Assembly: GCF_022539665.2 (NCBI RefSeq)
Contig: NC_081331.1
Span: 3,816,501-3,880,500 of the forward strand
Direction: 5' to 3'
From: Daphnia carinata
Taxonomy: Eukaryota > Arthropoda > Branchiopoda > Diplostraca > Daphniidae
Length of the DNA: 64,000 nt
Part shown: positions 61,464 to 64,000 of the stretch, piece after piece
Layout of the letters: the number at the start of each line of letters is the position of its first letter
How positions within the stretch are numbered: the stretch's first letter is position 1
The notes under the pieces: generated by a model
The model's database searches: none
Told to the model about the DNA's origin: nothing
The model's input: only the letters and a program-made list of their open reading frames with translations
Program-made: the position numbers and the translations under genes

Positions 61464-62671
61464 TTTTGACGATGTTCTCTTTGTTGACACGTGATTGTCG
61501 GGCAGAATCAACAAACAAGTGTACACAGTGGATTGGTATTAAGACGAGAACTTGATAGCTGCTAAAACCTTTTTGGATGGTGAGTCGTGGTAGTGTTTGT
61601 TCTCTTTCTTTGGATGAACGGCAAAGAGGCAGACACAGCCAAATGTGTAGGAGGCGGGGGGGGGGGGGGTGCGCACTTCTAATCGATAGTGAGGAAACCG
61701 AGGAAAGATGACTAGAACGCGCCGAGAACTTGCAGCACTCGACCGTGTATACTAGTACAAAAAAAACAACACTGTTCTCTCTATTTCAATTTCGACTATT
61801 TTTGGCCAGTTCGCAATGCTCCCGCCAGACTTTTTAACTGCTGTTACACAAGGATCAGGCTCTTCATTCCTGGGTTCCAAAATGGCAACAAAACACGATG
61901 CATCACCACTCGACGGAAAGGGAGCAAAGAAGAAATCCCCCCGTTTGTTGTTTCCTATTTTTTTTTCCCTTGAAGTGTTTACTCCCCTACCTTCTTTTAT
62001 CACGCCAGTGATATGGCACGCGTGTTGACCGTTGGCAGGGCAATCACTCACTGAAATGCTCGCTCCAATGGCTTGTGCCGTGCACCACGCTCCCGAATCC
62101 CCGTAGAGGGGGAGAGCAAAAGAGAGGCGGGAGTTCAAGATGGTTGCTAGGGAAACGGATCTGACGTCAGTCCAGTGTCTGATCTCTCCACACAAACCGC
62201 CCTATAGGTATTAACGCCTAATATAGGAGTTTCCCACTACGCACAACAATCCGACGATCCCTCGAAAATGAACCCTAAGTTACGAACGCAAAAGGATTTT
62301 CTTCTATGCTTTCAACAGATCTCATCTATCTAACAGGATTTCACGATGCGAAACCCACTACACGCAAAGGGTCAGACAAGTTCGGCTTTTTACGTTTTGC
62401 GACTTTTTGTTTCTTAGCAAACGTAAATAGAAAGGAAATCCGAGACGTACTCAGACAACCAGAGGTACACTACAATACTCGGGTAGGGTTTGCTAATTTT
62501 CTAACCCGCACAAGTTTTTTTTTTCTCTTCAGTTTACGCGACACGACTCGATTCATTTTTCGACGTCTGCCCGTTTCGTATTCATCGCTGTCTAGGTAAC
62601 CCAATTATTTTATTAATGTTCATATTAACACACAAGTGGCCAGAGAGACGTAGACACTACGGCCTTTGGAT
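61464..62671. other. NIM1 upstream region and oxidoreductase 3' flank
   Basis: Contains a poly-G run (about 61,650-61,666) and opposite chance frames at 61,752-62,195. Should hold the NIM1 promoter. No gene seen. Confidence 0.45.
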
Positions 62672-64000
62672 TCATCTTATCTTTAAGATAACTTTACCCG
62701 TTGATTTCCGTTGCAACAAGAAATCCATGGCCGCATTGATCTCCTCCAGCGGGAAAATTGCCGAAACATGGGGCGATATCAGCCCCTCTTCATATAACTC
62801 AATGACATCATTGCCTACTTGTCTAGATAGGGAGATGGTAAAAATAATACGAGCAGTTTAGCTCTGGATCGTTGATGTAGAATATAAACTGCAATTTTAC
62901 CTGTACACTTCGTTGTTGGCATCACGATAATGACTTAGTGACACGCCAATGAGTGAGAAGCTCTGCGGGAGAAGCAGGCTAGTCGGTACATTGGGGATCT
63001 GACGTGAAGCAAAGCCGGCCACTATGACTTTACCCTCGTGTGCAATGCTAAGGATAGATATTGTAGTTCAAATACACCCTTTTGCACGGAAACCAAAATT
63101 AGCTTAGCATACCATTTTAGAGACTCGTTAAAGATATCGCCTCCAACTGCGTCAAATATAATGGAAACACCTTTGCCTTCAGTGACCTCCATCACTTTAT
63201 TTCGTAAATTTTTTGCCTGATACTTCAGAGAAGCAAAGGCGCCTTTATCCCGGACCAACGATGCCTTGTCTTCAGTACCACATACGCCAATTACCTATTT
63301 CATCAGTGCAATAAAACAAATGAGATTTGGTCAGTCAAAGAGTCAGAAAAAAAGAATTGTTTTATATCATACCTTGGCCCTATAGACATTTGCTGCTAAA
63401 TCAACAGCCGCTAGACCAAGACCTCCAGCAGCAGCTGTAACAAGAACAGTGTCCTCTGCCTCTACCTCTGCCCTTCTATGTAGGCCCAGAAGAGCTGTGC
63501 CATATGTATCTAGCAAAGATGCTCCAATTTCAAATGTCATTCCTTGTGGAACACCCCACAAGTCTTGCTCTAGTACAACACATTCTTCAGCAAAGCCAGA
63601 ATACCCATCCTTCTTTAAGCCAACCACTTTGTCTCCTACATTAAAGTTTTTGACTTTGGGTCCAATCTCCTTGACTTCCCCACACACCTCAAAGCCAGGC
63701 ACAAAAGGCATTTTTTGTTCAATACCATATTGGCCGTTGCAAATAAGAATGTCTGAAGCATTAACTCCACAGGTGTAGACTTCTATTCGAATCTGCAAAT
63801 GAGAAGAGATTTTCAAAGGAGAATAAAGATTGAATATTATCTAATCGCCTTGCATGCCCTACCTCCAAATCTTTAAGCTTAGTAGTTGTGGTCACGTCTT
63901 CAATAACCAATGGCTTGGCGATTTCGTGCAGAACAGCAGCTCGATATGCGGCGGTAGTTTGAAAATAGGGTAGACCCCTAATATTTCTCGAAAACAATGG
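62672..64000 (-). CDS. Quinone oxidoreductase-like protein, 5' partial
   Basis: Exons within the window: 64,000-63,863 (open at the edge); 63,792-63,373; 63,294-63,113; 63,047-62,901; 62,822-62,672, giving about 345 residues so far. It is a zinc-free medium-chain dehydrogenase: N-terminal GroES-like domain (CGVNASDILICNGQYG, VPGFEVCGEV), then a Rossmann domain with NADPH-binding VTAAAGGLGLAAVDLA and IIFDAVGGDIFNESL, ending LLQRKSTGKVILKIR. It resembles the QORL2/CRYZ group and probably reduces quinones or enals with NADPH. The visible N-terminal stretch is basic (FSRNIRGLPYFQTTAAYRAA), suggesting mitochondrial import. The true start codon lies beyond the window. Confidence 0.9.

Noticed and set aside
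63995-63997. TTG start codon for the quinone oxidoreductase
   Set aside because: The frame stays open to the window edge, so the gene is simply truncated there.

Overview
The window looks like an arthropod nuclear genome, most probably a cladoceran crustacean (Daphnia). Genes are compact, with many short GT-AG introns (about 55-80 bp). There is a decayed copy of a YYT/AP repeat protein that I associate with Daphnia, and the single-copy genes read as typical arthropod orthologues. The species call is inference.

The two halves differ sharply. Positions 1-24,200 are AT-rich, repeat-rich and almost free of intact genes. They hold a 15-copy 140-bp tandem repeat (2,824-4,905), a frameshifted YYT/AP repeat pseudogene with a recognisable core promoter (5,860-6,645), a decayed multi-part coding relic (8,818-10,620), a dispersed repeat family (copies near 960, 11,300 and 22,900), a 5.2-kb imperfect palindrome (11,585-16,790) whose inner 790-bp arms look identical, tRNA-like sequences in and near that palindrome, exon-like relics (17.2-19.2 kb), a GC-rich minisatellite (19,450-20,280) and a hairpin-forming repeat (21.5-21.8 kb).

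Positions 24,300-64,000 are gene-dense, and I could rebuild most genes exon by exon in frame. On the minus strand: EDEM3 (ER mannosidase, 24,328-27,924), DDAH (28,826-29,979), failed axon connections (31,903-36,026), FAM20B-like xylosylkinase (37,807-39,621), USP8 (39,768-43,731), a GPR143-like receptor with a broken or unresolved structure (46,046-47,250), RMND1 (47,661-49,185), a CREBZF-like bZIP factor (55,088-56,811), NIM1 kinase (58,662-61,463) and a zinc-free quinone oxidoreductase running off the right edge (62,672-64,000). On the plus strand: SMARCB1/Snr1 (44,244-45,839) and pyruvate kinase (50,102-53,619). USP8/Snr1 and RMND1/PyK are head-to-head pairs. USP8 and FAM20B are same-strand neighbours only 146 bp apart.

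The genes are unrelated housekeeping or signalling functions and form no pathway cluster. The strongest candidates for something undescribed are the palindrome with its tRNA-like loop, a 7-nt microexon in FAM20B, and the tight USP8-FAM20B junction with a splice-acceptor-like sequence just before the FAM20B start.
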